Of a stretch of DNA of 64,000 nucleotides, positions 33,475-46,043 are shown in pieces (within the stretch, counting starts at the first letter, position 1; each line of letters starts with the position of its first letter). The notes under the pieces were generated by a model. The model was not told the origin of the DNA. It saw only the letters and a list, made by a program, of their open reading frames with translations, and ran no database searches. The stretch is from NCBI RefSeq assembly GCF_001638985.1, contig NW_017265137.1:1-64000 (forward strand), given 5' to 3'. The position numbers were made by a program, and so were the translations under genes. Source of the DNA: Phycomyces blakesleeanus NRRL 1555(-) (taxonomy: Eukaryota > Mucoromycota > Mucoromycetes > Mucorales > Phycomycetaceae).

Positions 33475-35822
33475 TGAAGGAAATGTCGAGGAATACATAT
33501 ATATGTATATAAAATTGATAGATGTCGTATTTTTTTTTGCTAATTACTGGTAACAGATCTAGAGTACGTTTCGGCGGCAAGATGAGATTGATAAATGTTT
33601 TATTCTCTATTTTGTGTATGTATGTGTGTGTATGTATGTGTTTGGGTAGTATTCTAAGTATTAGAAGAAGAAGAGGAAGAAGAGGAAGAGGAAGAGGAAA
33701 GGTTTAGATGGATAAAGAGGTCATAGAGTAAGTTTACCTTGTTTTTTTTTAAACTTAATAATGATAATAACCTGCGTAATAAATGTCGAGAAGTTGGTTT
33801 CACTATTATTATTATTATTATTATTTTCTTTAAAAAAAAAAAGACTCTTATACCAAGTTGATCTGGGGTTCCTTAAATAAGGCTTATAAAAAGAAGAGTA
33901 ATATCGCATAATATTGCTATTGAGATTCTCTTTTTAAAATAAGTTTGGGAATACTATCATACACAACATGAATTAACAATATATCCACTACGTAGACAAG
34001 TGACTAATATATAAGCTTGTATGTATGTATGTATGTATGTATGTGTGTGTGTGTGTGTGTGTGGGTTGAAAGCAGTAGGTTGAAAATACTAAAATAAATA
34101 TAAAGAAAACGGCATACGGATATATTGATAAAAAAGGAAAGAAGGGTAAATCGATCGATGGTTTGACACTTGAAACTAAATAAATATATTTACAAAACTT
34201 ATACTGGATAGAATATGGGAAAATACATTAATAAAATCAAATAACAGATAGTAAGTGAGGTAATGCTTGATACATTTCTGCTTGCTTGCTTGTCTTTGCT
34301 GTGTCTCTAAAGTCTTTAAGCGTCAAGGCTATTAATGTGAGCTGATATCAGTTAAACAGTATGGCATAATGTATATGTATGTATGTATGTATGTATGTAT
34401 ATGTAAATGACCATTTAATCTCTTTGACACCTTTTTTTTAATGCTGATTTCAAATGGCTCTATCAACTGTGGATGTGTAAGCAAAGACACATGCATAATA
34501 TAATAGTTTATTTGCTAAATAGTATGATACATATTGCATTGTCCATTACGATGAATTATATCCATCTGTAGCTTAGCTTACATCTCTAGGCTTAAATAGA
34601 AGCCATCTGAATTTCAAGTCTATAAAGATGATACTATTCTCTCTATCTTACTTCGTTCTTTTTCTTCTTATATGTTAAAGAAGATCTATATATTTAACTA
34701 GTCTAATGATTTTCATGTTACATCCTGCAACCCGGGTGTAGGTAGAAAAAGAATAATCTTTATTGCCGTGTATCCTATTTTTCTTTCTTCCTTTCTCCAA
34801 ATCATAAGTCCTGTTTTGTATACAGCTTATTAAAGTAACTTTTTATTTTTCTGTACATAAATAATATAGTATTTCTTTTGTCAAGTAGTACAGTGGTCAT
34901 ACGCTTCTGTAGTGCGTCTGGTTAATAAAGTCAATTTGGCACTTGTTTAATACTATCCTCATGTAAACTGTATAAAGATCAAAGCTTATAACTGTAAATA
35001 AATATACACAGCATATTCGTATGTAGATATACCTCAAAAGATCTACTTTATAATTATATCTGGTATTTTTGTTTTATTAATAAAACATACATATGTAGTC
35101 TTACAATTGGGCACAGTAGTCTTGTCCCCGCTGGTGTGATATAAGTTCACCCAAGCACATACAAAGATCTCTACTTTCTTCTTCTTCTTCTTCTTCTTCA
35201 AAAGGTTTGCTTTAAATTAAGCTAATAATCAAGACAAAAAAAGACAGTTAAATTTGACAAATTTGAATAAATGACTTGTTAAACTGATTAATAATTATTT
35301 CCAGTATTTCTGTATGTGTATGTGTATGTTTTGTTAATACATATGTCTTAAATCTCTATCACACATGTATATCTGTATCTGTTTAACTGAAAAAGGCGAT
35401 CGAGAGAGAAAGTAAAGGGACTAAACAATTCAACAACAAAAATTACAATAGGTTGGAAGATTAACTGTGCCGCCTTCTATTATACACACAAAGCACAAAC
35501 AACTCGTCTGTAATGACAATACATATATTGTTGTCTTTAATTTAATTATTACCAAAAAAAAAGTCTTTCTGTAAGCTTTACTAAAGGCAAACTATGTTTA
35601 CTGGCTCAAGTTAAAGAGTAGTAGTGACCTTTATTGGTTGATCGTTGCTATGTTTTTTTTATACTACAAGAGTGCTTTTAAAAGAAAATTGGTGTAGTAA
35701 CTTATTAGAAAGCTGGGGTTTCTTTATTTCTATTTTGAACATGGCACGCCGGCAGCAAAGTCAGGAAGAAAGAAAAAAGCCATGCACGACATATTAGGGA
35801 GGTTTGAGCAATTTTGTTTTAT

Positions 35823-36071
35823 GCTGTTCACCAGCGTACGAAGAAATTGCATCGAGGGAATTGTGTTGTGTCATATAAGATTACGATTGTTATTAAGCAT
35901 CTGTTTCTTACTTTTTTGTTTTGTTTTGTTAATGATTTGTTTCATATTGGCTATAGAAAATTAGCTTTATAAAGTATGATTGTTTAGCACATCCTTTTTT
36001 TGTAATCAGAGTCCTTATTTTAGAAAGTTTGTCAATTTCCTCGATGATTCCCTTACACGCTGGTGAACAGC
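35823..36071. repeat. Imperfect inverted repeat with about 42-nt arms
   Basis: The arm 35823-35837 (GCTGTTCACCAGCGT) is perfectly mirrored at 36057-36071. The similarity continues inward with gaps (AAATTGCATCGAGGGAATTG versus the complement of CAATTTCCTCGATGATTCCC). The spacer is about 165 nt. It could be a small TIR element or a structured RNA in the APSES upstream region. Confidence 0.65.
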
Positions 36072-36453
36072 AAAAAGGTTCAATTAAGCAACATACATGT
36101 CTTTATCAATATCTTAGTACTTTGAGAATACCTGTCTTTTTTTTTTAGATATATGTATATCATATATCAAATTTATAGCTTAAACGGCTACCAAGTATCA
36201 TATAAATTAGTACTTCTTCTTTGCCTACTTCTTTATGCTTAACTTCTATTATTCTGATAAATAAAAAGCCATAAAATTCCAATATAAAACTGTGGGTTTG
36301 TTGAACTAATTATAAGAATAGAGGTACCTAAAAAAAAAGTGTAGATCTACCATGTTTAAAGCATTTGATTGGACTAGGTGCAAAGTAATCTGAAATTCCA
36401 TAAATAGTATTCACTGTAAATGATTTTAATTTACTAGAAGCTGACATGCTATT

Positions 36454-36535
36454 GGCAGAATCTATAACTCCAGACTCATAGGAAATATATATGATCCGTA
36501 TATGATATAACTATGCCGGAGTTATAAATTCTGCC
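36454..36535. repeat. Hairpin-forming inverted repeat (20-nt arms)
   Basis: GGCAGAATCTATAACTCCAG at 36454-36473 pairs with CCGGAGTTATAAATTCTGCC at 36516-36535 with two mismatches or wobble positions. The loop is about 42 nt. It lies just downstream of the WD40 gene stop. Confidence 0.6.
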
Positions 36536-36643
36536 ACTTCCTACAGTGTAGGCAAATATATAATAATATGTGGGTGTAAGGTGAGTGGATATGTGTATAT
36601 GTGTATATGTGTGAGTGTGTGTGTGTGTGTGGGAGTGTATTGT

Positions 36644-38047
36644 CTATACAGCTATTTCTTCTCGGTTGAAAATGATTGTGTTTGGCTTGTTTTCATCTTG
36701 ATAGATTATATCATTTACGTCTCTTGCTTCTACTTCTTCTGCTGGCTCTTCTACTTGTACTTTTTCTGTATCTTTAGTTTCCTTTGAGCTTTTTGAATCT
36801 TCTACTATATCTGTAAATTCAACCGCTTCATCCGTATTGTCCTCCAATTCAACCTCTTTTGGCTCAGCACCAAAGTCCAAAACACGGAATCCAATGATAT
36901 CATTACTACAAATAGATAATGATAATGATAATAAGTATTTAGATAACATTTCATTAAAACAAAACAAAAAGAAAACAAATACAACGCCAATGCTAACGCC
37001 AACTTACGTGCATGTAACCGTAACACATCTGCGTTCATCGACAACCATGTGTTGAACACAGTCGATATCCGTAATTAAATCTTTCACGAGTCTGCCGGTC
37101 TTGATATTCCACATCTGAACACCCTGAATCGAACCTGTCAAGAGCATGTTGTCGTCTGCAAACAGATGTTTTGCACCTAAGGGATAGCAGATGATGATCT
37201 GTTCGCATTCCAGACTATCCAATGACCAAATACGCACATTTCCATCCGCAGAAGCAGACACGAGGTAGTCTGTAGTGAGGGTCAGGCTGTGGACATTATC
37301 GTAGTGTTTCTTGAGCACTTTAATGCATTCGCCAGTAACGGTGTCCCAGACACGAATGGTATTGTCCAGCGAACCACTAAAGCACCTATTAGACGCCGAA
37401 TGCAAGGCAATGCAAGTGACTTGATTCTCGTGGCCTTCCATGCGATGAGCCAACTGGCCAGTCTCGAGATCCCAGACACTGACTGCATTGTCGTAACTGC
37501 CTGCGACCAGCACATTTCCAATCGCATCGATGGCCCGGACAGTCTTTTCATGCCCTTGCAAGGTGTGGAGAAGCCAGACGTCAGGCTCGGGATCATTGTA
37601 TTCTGGATCGGCAGGATCTGGCAAGCACCAGACACGGATTGAAGCATCGCGTGATCCTGCTACTATCAAAGGGGCCAAAGGCTCGGGTTTGTCACCTTTT
37701 AGTAATGCTGGTATTACCAGGGCTAATGATCGGACTGAAGAGGTAAATCCGGTGAATATATGAGTACACAACCCGGCCTGGATATCCCAGATGCGAACAG
37801 TCCGGTCTGTAGAGCCTGTGACTAGACTATTGCCAAAAACCTCCATAGACCAGACTCCTCCCTTGTGTCCTTGGAGAGATTTTATAAATTTGCCGGTGTT
37901 GATGTCGGTGATTGTGATGCTTGAATCGTCGGATGCAGAGATGATGGTGTCATCGTGAATGGTTAGACAGGTAATTAATCCTGTGCCAGTGGCTGGAAAA
38001 GATAATTGGGCTGCACGTCCGAGTTTCCAGTTTGACTGAATATCCAT
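36644..38047 (-). CDS. Cdc4/Fbw7-like WD40 protein lacking an F-box
   Basis: Two exons, about 430 aa. Eight WD40 blades can be counted, for example LQGHKGGVWSMEVFGNSL, TGSTDRTVRIWDIQAG, GSRDASIRVWCLPDP, LQGHEKTVRAIDAIGNVL, GSYDNAVSVWDLETGQ, GSLDNTIRVWDTVTGE and SASADGNVRIWSLDSLE. Blade order and the entry segment (NWKLGRAAQLSFPATGTGLI) resemble Cdc4/Fbw7, SCF substrate receptors that read phosphodegrons. Arginines equivalent to those contacting phosphodegrons in Fbw7 appear present (STDRT, SSVRSL, GSRDAS). The F-box and dimerisation region normally preceding the propeller is absent: the start codon lies directly before NWKLGRA and nothing upstream reads as an F-box. The C-terminal exon is a Glu/Asp-rich acidic tail. 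Specific function unproven. Confidence 0.85.
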
Positions 38048-39202
38048 TGGCGTATTTGGTGTGGGTTGTATGGATTAAAAAGGAGAAGAAGAAGAGTAAT
38101 TAAATAAGATAAAATAAAATAAAAAAAAAAAAGAATGGCTGGGATAAAAAATAATAATAATTAAGAAGAGATGGGGGTAATAGAGATGATGGACCTGTCG
38201 ATGAATTAAGTGTGTACTGTGGGACAAGAGTGATATGGCAAAAGTGAGCACAGAAAGACACACCATTCAGGGACACGTGGTTATGCAACATGGCTGCAGT
38301 AAGATTGTGGACATTTATAAAAATTAGTGCGAGTGTCGGTTACAAGATTGATTTTGGTACCAAATACACAAAGATTGGTGTGAGGTTACTCTGTTTGAGA
38401 ACAAAACTAACTTTAAGCTTGGATTGCATTTATATATGATATACAAAGAACGAATGAACGAACGAACGAACGAATCAATCAATGAAAGCATTTAATTCAT
38501 GTACTTATTGGTACTTTGAATCTAATAAAGCTATAGTGAAATGGAATGTACAATATGACCACTGTTGCTGACTTTAGAGAACATATAGGTACGGCACAGA
38601 CAGGCGCACTTTATATTTCGTCCAAAATGATAAATATGCTGTGAGCAATAAATGTAAAAAAGAAAAAATCATACTTAAAGTACTATGTACATTTTCCCTG
38701 TTTAAAGGTCTTCTTTATCTCACTACTCGAATTGAATTGAATTGCTTTGCTTTGCTTTTTATACACTGTTTTTCACTTATGCTTTTGCACACACACATAT
38801 ATATATATAAAGAACAAACAAGAATATGGTGAATTTCAGACAAAATTTTAGAGTAAAAATTCAATTATTATGTGCAAAACAAAATAAAAGGTTAGTGGAA
38901 AATGATGCATTATTATTATGATTAATTAATAGCCTCAACAACTACAACTGCAACTGTCAATGCTATTGCTATTAATGCAACTCACTATCATTAAAAAAAA
39001 AAAGAAAAAGGAAAGGGACAAGAGAGGTTTAAACCCATGGTGTGACGTCGTATTCTTGCAAGCCACCCTTACCCAGCTTTTTTTTTCTATAGTAAGAAAA
39101 GCATTGAATAGCTCGCATACATCCAAGCAAAAAAATAAAAATAAAATAACAAAGACCCTCTCTCGCTTGTAATTTTTCTTTTTTTCTTCCCCCGCTTTTA
39201 CC
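38048..39202. other. Divergent intergenic region between the WD40 gene and TIM8
   Basis: AT-rich promoter DNA for two divergent genes. It contains a GAAC/CGAA tetranucleotide run (38448-38475) and an AT run (38796-38808). I specifically looked here for an F-box exon on the minus strand and saw none. Confidence 0.5.
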
Positions 39203-39412
39203 ATGTCCCAACCCCAATTCAACGAAAGCGAACAGCGCGAACTTGCTCAGGTATTGTCAAAAGAGTGAATGTGGTCAGCATTATACCCAAAACCACAAGA
39301 TAAAGTAGACAACAACAACAAGAACAACAAAAAAGAAAGCACTCTGACATGACCACATTTCCGTGTACGCGTGTTTGTGGGGTTTATGTGTGGGTTTGTG
39401 CGTTTATGCATT

Positions 39413-39447
<35 letters not shown>

Positions 39448-39786
39448 CCTTGAGGCTGAAAATGCCAAGGCTCGTATTCAACAGACCGTTCACTCCTTGG
39501 CTGACACTTGTTGGGTGAGTTGTGTGTGTGTGTGTGTATTAGTTTGTCTGCGCGAAAACGTGGAAGAGATTAATTTGATTAATAAGTAAAGAAAGAAAGA
39601 AATAAATAAATAAATAAATAAATATTTATATATAAAAATGATCTTTAGGATAAGTGTATCTTCAAGGTTAACAACAAGATGGAGCGCAGTGAAGAAGCTT
39701 GTTTGTCTAGCTGTGTCGATCGCTTTTTGGACACAAGTCTGTTCATTGTTAAGCGTTTGGAAGAGTTGAGAAGCTCTGGTATCTAA
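39203..39786 (+). CDS. TIM8: Mitochondrial intermembrane-space chaperone Tim8
   Basis: Three exons (39203-39250, 39446-39514, 39649-39786) encode 84 aa. Small Tim proteins carry hydrophobic precursors across the intermembrane space for the TIM22 pathway. The twin CX3C motif is intact: CWDKC and CLSSC, the first split by intron 2. The segment SEEACLSSCVDRFLDTSLFI is characteristic of Tim8 rather than Tim9, 10 or 13. Length is normal. Intron 1 ends in a long TA repeat directly before the acceptor. The gene is too fragmented to stand out as one open frame; the exons were assembled from splice signals, and all joins are in phase 0. Confidence 0.93.
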
Positions 39787-40011
39787 AACAAAAAAAAGGA
39801 CCAATGTCTTGTATAATATATTCATATATACATTTATACACTTATATATTTTTGATATATAATAGAAGTGATAGTGGACAATGAATATGCTTTTATAAAC
39901 ATTTAATGTACAGCCATACTACTTCTTTAACAAACAAAGATTGACCTCTTTGTATCTCCAAGAAAACTATATGCATATACACACGAGGAGGAGAACAAAA
40001 AAGAAAGAATG

Positions 40012-40051
<40 letters not shown>

Positions 40052-40419
40052 AGGTTAATGAATAGCGTGGAGTTCGGATGGGAAAAGGATGGTGTCGCAC
40101 TGCACCTTTAGGATGTGTGACTTGACAGGTCCCACATTCGACTTGTCCAGAATTGGTACTTTTGCTTGGACTTTAATACTTTTTTTTTTCTTTTGGTATT
40201 TGCAACCAAAGTTTGTATATATATTATATATATATAAAATAAAATAAAATAAAATAAAATAAAATAAAATAAAATAAAATAAAGGCACAAACCTCTTCTT
40301 CGCTTCTCTTCTCTTCTTGTTCTTCTTCCTCTTCTTATTTTATTTTTCTTAAATTTCGTTCATACTTTCTTTCTCCTTTCCTTTACTTTCTTAATTCTTT
40401 CTACTCTATTAACTTTGCA
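39787..40419. promoter_or_regulatory. Spacer and pyrimidine-rich promoter of the CH-domain gene
   Basis: Contains an AG dinucleotide run (40015-40049), a TAAAA pentanucleotide run (about 40234-40284) and, immediately before the next start codon, a strongly pyrimidine-biased stretch (40292-40412, CTTCTTCGCTTCTCTTCTCT and similar). Such CT-rich tracts precede transcription starts in many fungal promoters. Confidence 0.5.
40234..40284. repeat. AAAAT pentanucleotide microsatellite
   Basis: About ten direct copies of TAAAA in a row, flanked by a TA run at 40216-40236. Confidence 0.9.
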
Positions 40420-40886
40420 ATGTTTCAACATCCTTTGGATGTCGCTCCCAATGATGAGCTTGCCGAAGAACCAAACCATTCGCTACTTACTGAAGAAGAC
40501 AACCTAATGCCCCAATGGCATCATTCAATACCTGACCTACACAGTCATGACTATGTAGTACGGTCATCGAGTCCATTCGGAAGAAGATACTTGAAACCTG
40601 TGCATGGTATTCAAACCAAAGGTTTCGCACGATCAGGTTAGATATAAATATATATAACCCCCTTATTTTTCTTTTATTTTTTTCTATTTAAATATATTAT
40701 ATATGAAATATGAAATTGGCTTACAGTATTCTTGTAATAATAAATAAGCACCTTGCTAATTTTTGTTTTGTTTTGGTTTTGGTTTTGTTATTGTAGCCCA
40801 GAGAAGATCGTCAGTACTGACACTTGGCTCGATTGAACGTCTCCAACATTTTTATGCCAAAAGAGAACTCCAAGTCAACAAGTCAG

Positions 40887-40917
<31 letters not shown>

Positions 40918-42623
40918 TATGCATTGACTTATTGTAAACTTCTTTGTTTGTTTTAGACTTGGAACACTTGGTTTCAAAGTTGTCGAAGAACCAGACGAGT
41001 TTGACGATCTACCCACACCAAAGGCACCTCCGCCAAGTTGGATCGACTTGGACGTAGAAACCGATCTTGACGTGCTGTTAGAGGTCTGCTTTAACGATAT
41101 CCAGAGCACATTAACAACATGGTCCATGGTAACCGGCCCTCATCTGGTACACGAAACTGCGTCTGATTCGGACTCGGATGGATCTTTCCAGATCCTGCCT
41201 TTACTGAGTTCGGTCACAAAGATGATCAATGCTGTCAAGAACTACACCCTCAACCGCCACGACCTTTCTGACAGTGCCATGAGCAAGCTGCGCCACGCGT
41301 CATTGAACTTACTTGAGTCTATGCGCGAACTAGAGAACCAGCACCGAATGGAGGTTGATGAAGAAGAGGACAACCGCAGCGAGGATGGTTACATCTACCG
41401 TACATCTGACTTTAATATGCTAGAAAAAGAACGACTGGCGATTGATGCCTATCTCGAGACTGTCGAAAAGTATGGATTTAACCCGCCGCACCACATCGGT
41501 AGTCCCCCAGCCATGTTCACACCCGAAATCAAGGCACTCATGAATAGATCTTCTTTCTTGGGCGGCTCTTCTACGTCGACTGCCGGATCTACAGACACCC
41601 AAACAGCTGCGGAACTAGATTTGGTCCAAAAGCGCGCCCAGAATGGTAGATCTCTTGGTATTCCATCATGGCTGGAACGGGGGTCATTTGCCGGTGATGA
41701 TATGGGTAAAGATACATTACTGACACACATCTTGTTGTTCCTAAGAATTTGGACTTTTCAGATTATTAATACCTTTTTTTTATACATCTATTTATTTATT
41801 TACTTTGTTGCTTAGGTCGATATTATGCACTCTTGAAAGACAATCGACAGAGTGCATTTGAAGCGGATGCTGGTACAGAGGTTCTGATTCCTGACCCACA
41901 TGAAGATGAAGACGCGTTTCTGCAGAGTCTTGTGTAAGGGGTTATTCCCTTTTTTCTTTACTTTCTTACTCTTCTCGGGAAATCAAATGAGATGAAACAT
42001 ATTGAATTGATACTTATTATTATTTATGTGTGTAATAGAGATGGCATCACTCTGTGTAATACGTACAACAACATTGTCAAGCGATCCCGACGCCCATTTG
42101 GCTTTATCAACAAAGTTCACCAAGATACTCGGCGCACCTATAGAGCTATTGAGAACTTGCGATTCTTTTCTGCGTATGTATTAAAGCTAAATGCATATTT
42201 AAGCATAAAAAAAAATTACCCGAGTTTTTATATGTATCTGTTACTTACTTAATATATTTATTTCTGTGTACATTTTTTTTTCTTCCTTAGTGCCTGTAAA
42301 TTCCGATTTGATCTTCAGTTTGATGCATTTGATCCTTCCGAGATTGCACGCAAAACAGACCGTGGCCTTAGTATGGTAAGCTTATATTTAAACACTTCAC
42401 TTGCTCATGAAACCATACCGATCAAAATCAATTGGAATTAATAACCCTTTATTATCATTAGATCAAAACCACACTCAAAGCCTTTTGTGATTGTGTCATT
42501 CGTGAAATGCGTGAAAATGCTGACATGGCCAGTAAACGATCTCTCCCATCCCGTCCACCTCTTGAGGATACTATTTCCGAGTACATGGAAAAGCAGCTGT
42601 TTATCAGCCAAGACGAAGCTTAA
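40420..42623 (+). CDS. Fungal protein with C-terminal calponin-homology domain
   Basis: Six or so exons, about 520 aa, all joins in frame. The N-terminal half has no family I can name (LKPVHGIQTKGFARS, LGTLGFKVVEEPDEF). The middle is charged and helical (LRHASLNLLESMRELENQHR). The C-terminal part reads as a CH domain: AFLQSLVDGITLCNTYNNIV, then TYRAIENLRFFSAACKFRFD, FDAFDPSEIARKTDRGLSMI and KTTLKAFCDCVIREM, matching the helix order and the EN(I/L)xxFLxAC pattern of CH domains. A single CH domain suggests a signalling or cytoskeletal adaptor rather than a classic actin-binding pair; that is inference. It starts at the first ATG after a CT-rich leader. Confidence 0.75.
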
Positions 42624-43487
42624 AAAAAAAAAAACAAAAAAAAAAACATGAAGTGAAGTGAAGTAAAATGAGAGAATCTGCTGCTGCTTACTTTCTATTG
42701 GTTGGTTATACAAACATATATACATATATACATACATACCATACATACCATACATACATACATACATACATACATACAAACATACAAACATTATTTACTT
42801 ACCCACTCATTACATTCATCCCAACCAATCAACCAGTCAATCAAATCATTCTATCACTTTCATTATCTATATATCTATATATCTATATATCATTTCCTTT
42901 ATATTATTACTACTATTATTATTACTATTTTATATATCTTCTTTAGACTTCATATTACACTTACAAAACACCTTGCAAAAAAAATTATATATACACTCCC
43001 ATTTTACACTCACACATTATTTTTCAAAAAAAAAAAAAAAAAACAAAAAAAAAAGATTACATATTGTCACAAAACATTCATTTCTTTCTATTATACTATA
43101 TTATATCTTAACCCTATCCTATTCTATTCTACTATATCTTCTTCTTGTTATACTCTTTAAAGACCTTTGTCTATAAAGAATCACTCTCTGTTTATTCTTT
43201 TGGAAGAAATACAATAAATTATTCATAACATTATCCTTATCATTATACAAAACATTGTCTTTAAAGAACATTCACTTCAAGCTCTTCTTGACAAGATTTG
43301 AAAGTTACAAGAAATCAAAATCTGGGGTGGTACAGTGTGAGTCCATCCCGTCATCGGACCTGCTGAAACTCAACTTGTTTTTTTTTTCTTTTGCGCCCGT
43401 ATCCTAATACACTCTTTTTCTCTCTCTCTCTCTCTCTTTATTTTATTTTGTTTTGGATTGTTCCAACCCAAGAGAACTTATTCTTTG
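42624..43487. other. AT-rich intergenic region with microsatellites
   Basis: Holds a CATA tetranucleotide run (42720-42790), poly-A blocks (42622-42648 and 43027-43054) and a CT run (43420-43437). Open frames across it are products of these repeats. No gene recognised. Confidence 0.55.
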
Positions 43488-44083
43488 ATGGACGTAAGGG
43501 CACAAAGACAATCTCTTTAGAGGCCAGCCATATCTATGACCTTTATCAAAAAGCCTAATTTTGTACTTGTAAATTGCCACCAATAGTACGATTACCTTCA
43601 CAACAATGATTCAGAGATTGCGTAAGAAAACCAAATATATATATATATATATATATACAAGGACTCTTATTTTCTTCGTTTCATTATATATTATCATGTT
43701 GTATTCATTACCTTTATTCTTTATTTTCGATTTTTTTTTTGTATATTGCTATTTGTACTTACTTTTTATTTTATTTTAGCGACACCGTAGACGACCAGGT
43801 TTCGTCCGATAAGCCCCGCATTCTTTTGATGGGCTTGCAGAGGTTAGGATCTACAACAGCATCAGGTCTGTTGTGCCATTCTGCCTGTCGAACACCCCGA
43901 AGTTCATTGATATCTTGTGTTCCAAAATAAGGAGCGGGAAGTCAAGTATACAGCGCGTTGTATTTGGAAAGATGCCACCGAACGACACCCTCTATCTAGA
44001 AAGCACCATCAAAATCCAAAAAGAAGACATCACGTATGTATTTATGCTTATGTTTATATTATTCTTTTGATCACTAAATAATC

Positions 44084-44120
<37 letters not shown>

Positions 44121-45142
44121 ATTTTACAGACGTTCGTTTATCGATTTTCAAATCTGGGATTTCCCTGGTCAGGTCAATTACTTTGATATGACTTATGATT
44201 CTCAAGAGATATTTGGAACAGTAGGAGCCTTGATCTTTGTAATTGATGCACAGGTAATGATAATATTAAAATAAATAAATAAATAAAATAAAAGACATAA
44301 AATAAGAACCATTGATAATGGTGTGAGGTAAGGGACAATGTTTTGGTTGACAGAAATGCATACTATATGTATCTATGTATGTATGTATGTATGTATATAT
44401 GGGTTATTGTGTGGATATTATGTAGGATGATTATGGAGAAGCACTTCACAGATTGTTTTATACTGTTACTGGTGCATTCAGAGTGAATCCAAGCATTACA
44501 TTTGAGGTATTGATTCACAAGGTAGATGGTCTTTCGGATGACTACAAGATTGGTGAGTCTAATGATGCTTACATATATATATATATATTTATATCATAAA
44601 TCACCAAAGAAAAACAAAAGCAACAATAGTAATAAATATACATAAAAAAAATATATATGCACACCTTAATAAAATAATAAAATTCCTCTTTAATTTTTGA
44701 TTTTTTTTCTTTTGGCTATTAAAGATACTCAAAGAGATATCCAACAACGCATGGGAGATGCTCTGGCTGATGCACAGATGGAACACATTCACCTCACTTA
44801 CTATCTCACCAGTATATATGACCATTCGATTTATGAAGCATTTAGTAAAATCATTCAGAAATTGATCCGTGAATTACCAACTCTTGAGAATCTTCTCAAC
44901 GTACTGTGTTCGGTGAGGATAATTCCATTTGTCTCTTGTATACAACAATATAAAGAAACATATTAATGTAATCCAACAGAACTCTGGTATCGACAAGGCA
45001 TATTTGTTTGATACTCTGACAAAGATTTATATTGCCACCGATAGTTCTCCTGTTGATATGCCTTCTTATGAACTCTGCAGTGACATGATTGATGTTGTGA
45101 TTGATATCGAATGTATCTATGGGTAAGATTATAAGAGCAAAG

Positions 45143-45196
<54 letters not shown>

Positions 45197-45826
45197 GTGA
45201 ATGTCTAATTGTTATGATATTGATTGGAAATAACATGGTTTGTATCTATTGTTACTGTTTTGATATTTAAGTGTGGCGGATAGAACACAGAGTTCAAGTC
45301 CAGAGATTGGCATGGATGATACTCGATTGGATGGTCGGGAATTGATGCAGTCTCCAACTTCTGGGGGATCAAGTATGGATAGAGGGTCAAGAGGTGGTGG
45401 TGCTTCAGAAGGTAGTAGTTCAGATGCGGCCCAGCACAATCGAGCACCCTCGCCTATGGAAGCAGAGGCGTCAAGTCTGATTAAACTTGACAATGGAGAT
45501 GTTCTGTACATGAGAGAAGTCAATAGGTAATGTGGATAATTATTTTTTTTTTTTCCTCCTTCTACCCACATACAATAATTACATACCACAAAAGAGAGAG
45601 AGAGAGAAAAAAGAGTTCTTGAACTGATGGTTTTATTAATTGAAATAGGTTGCTCGTTCTAATCTGTCTATTGCGACAAGATAACTTTGAAAAGCATGGA
45701 TTGATCGATTACAATTTCCAGTGCTTCAAGGAAGCAGTAACGGAAGTATTTGAGTTTTCACAAAAGAGAAATACCCAACAACGCCAGCTCAGTGTGACAG
45801 ATGGCCAAGAATCTCAAAGCACATAA
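43488..45826 (+). CDS. GTR2: Rag GTPase RagC/Gtr2
   Basis: About eleven exons, about 400 aa. Gtr2/RagC pairs with Gtr1/RagA on the vacuole to signal amino-acid sufficiency to TORC1. The G domain shows [20 protein letters not shown] (P-loop, split by an 89-nt intron at 43843-43931), [29 protein letters not shown] (G3) and the RagC-specific [12 protein letters not shown]. The C-terminal roadblock part shows [20 protein letters not shown] and [20 protein letters not shown] Ser/Gly-rich insertion (about 45285-45480) precedes the last helix. The most likely start is a 6-nt coding exon, ATGGAC at 43488-43493, joined to [13 protein letters not shown] at 43587; this first exon is tentative. Introns carry long AT repeats (44088-44119, 45147-45189). 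Confidence 0.92.
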
Positions 45827-46043
45827 AAAAAAGTATCAAAATAATAAAAATAATAATAATAAAAAAAAATAGGCAAACGAACAAGCACCCATCAGTAAAG
45901 TGTTTTATATATATAAATACACTTGCACATACACATATAAAGATGTATATTATTACTAGTATTATTATTATTGTTATTGTTATTATAATTATAATTATTA
46001 TTATCTGCTGTTTTTGTTGTTGTTTTGTTGTTTTGTTATTTAT

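Larger units (their letters stand above)
33475..36643. promoter_or_regulatory. Long upstream region of the APSES regulator (3.1 kb)
   Basis: No gene recognised over more than 3 kb. It holds microsatellites (AAG/GAA type at 33662-33700, ATT at 33802-33825, GTAT/GT at 34019-34064, TATG at 34375-34400, TTC at 35177-35200, GT at 36613-36631) and two inverted-repeat structures listed separately. Its position between the APSES start and the 3' end of the WD40 gene makes it the likely extended promoter or 5' leader of the APSES gene; this is inference. Confidence 0.55.

Noticed and set aside
38048..38640. Possible F-box exon upstream of the Cdc4-like gene
   Set aside because: Minus-strand frames here are short, T-rich and show no F-box pattern.
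42668..43176. Plus-strand frames rich in Tyr, Ile, His and Thr
   Set aside because: They are translations of CATA and ATT microsatellites.
43300..43400. Less AT-rich stretch considered as a tRNA or snoRNA
   Set aside because: No cloverleaf, no B-box and no clear C/D or H/ACA boxes. It is more likely the 5' leader of the RagC gene.
43843..43931. Open reading through 43739-43930 as an alternative RagC exon
   Set aside because: Reading through destroys the P-loop. Removing 43843-43931 restores GLQRSGKSSI, so it is an intron.
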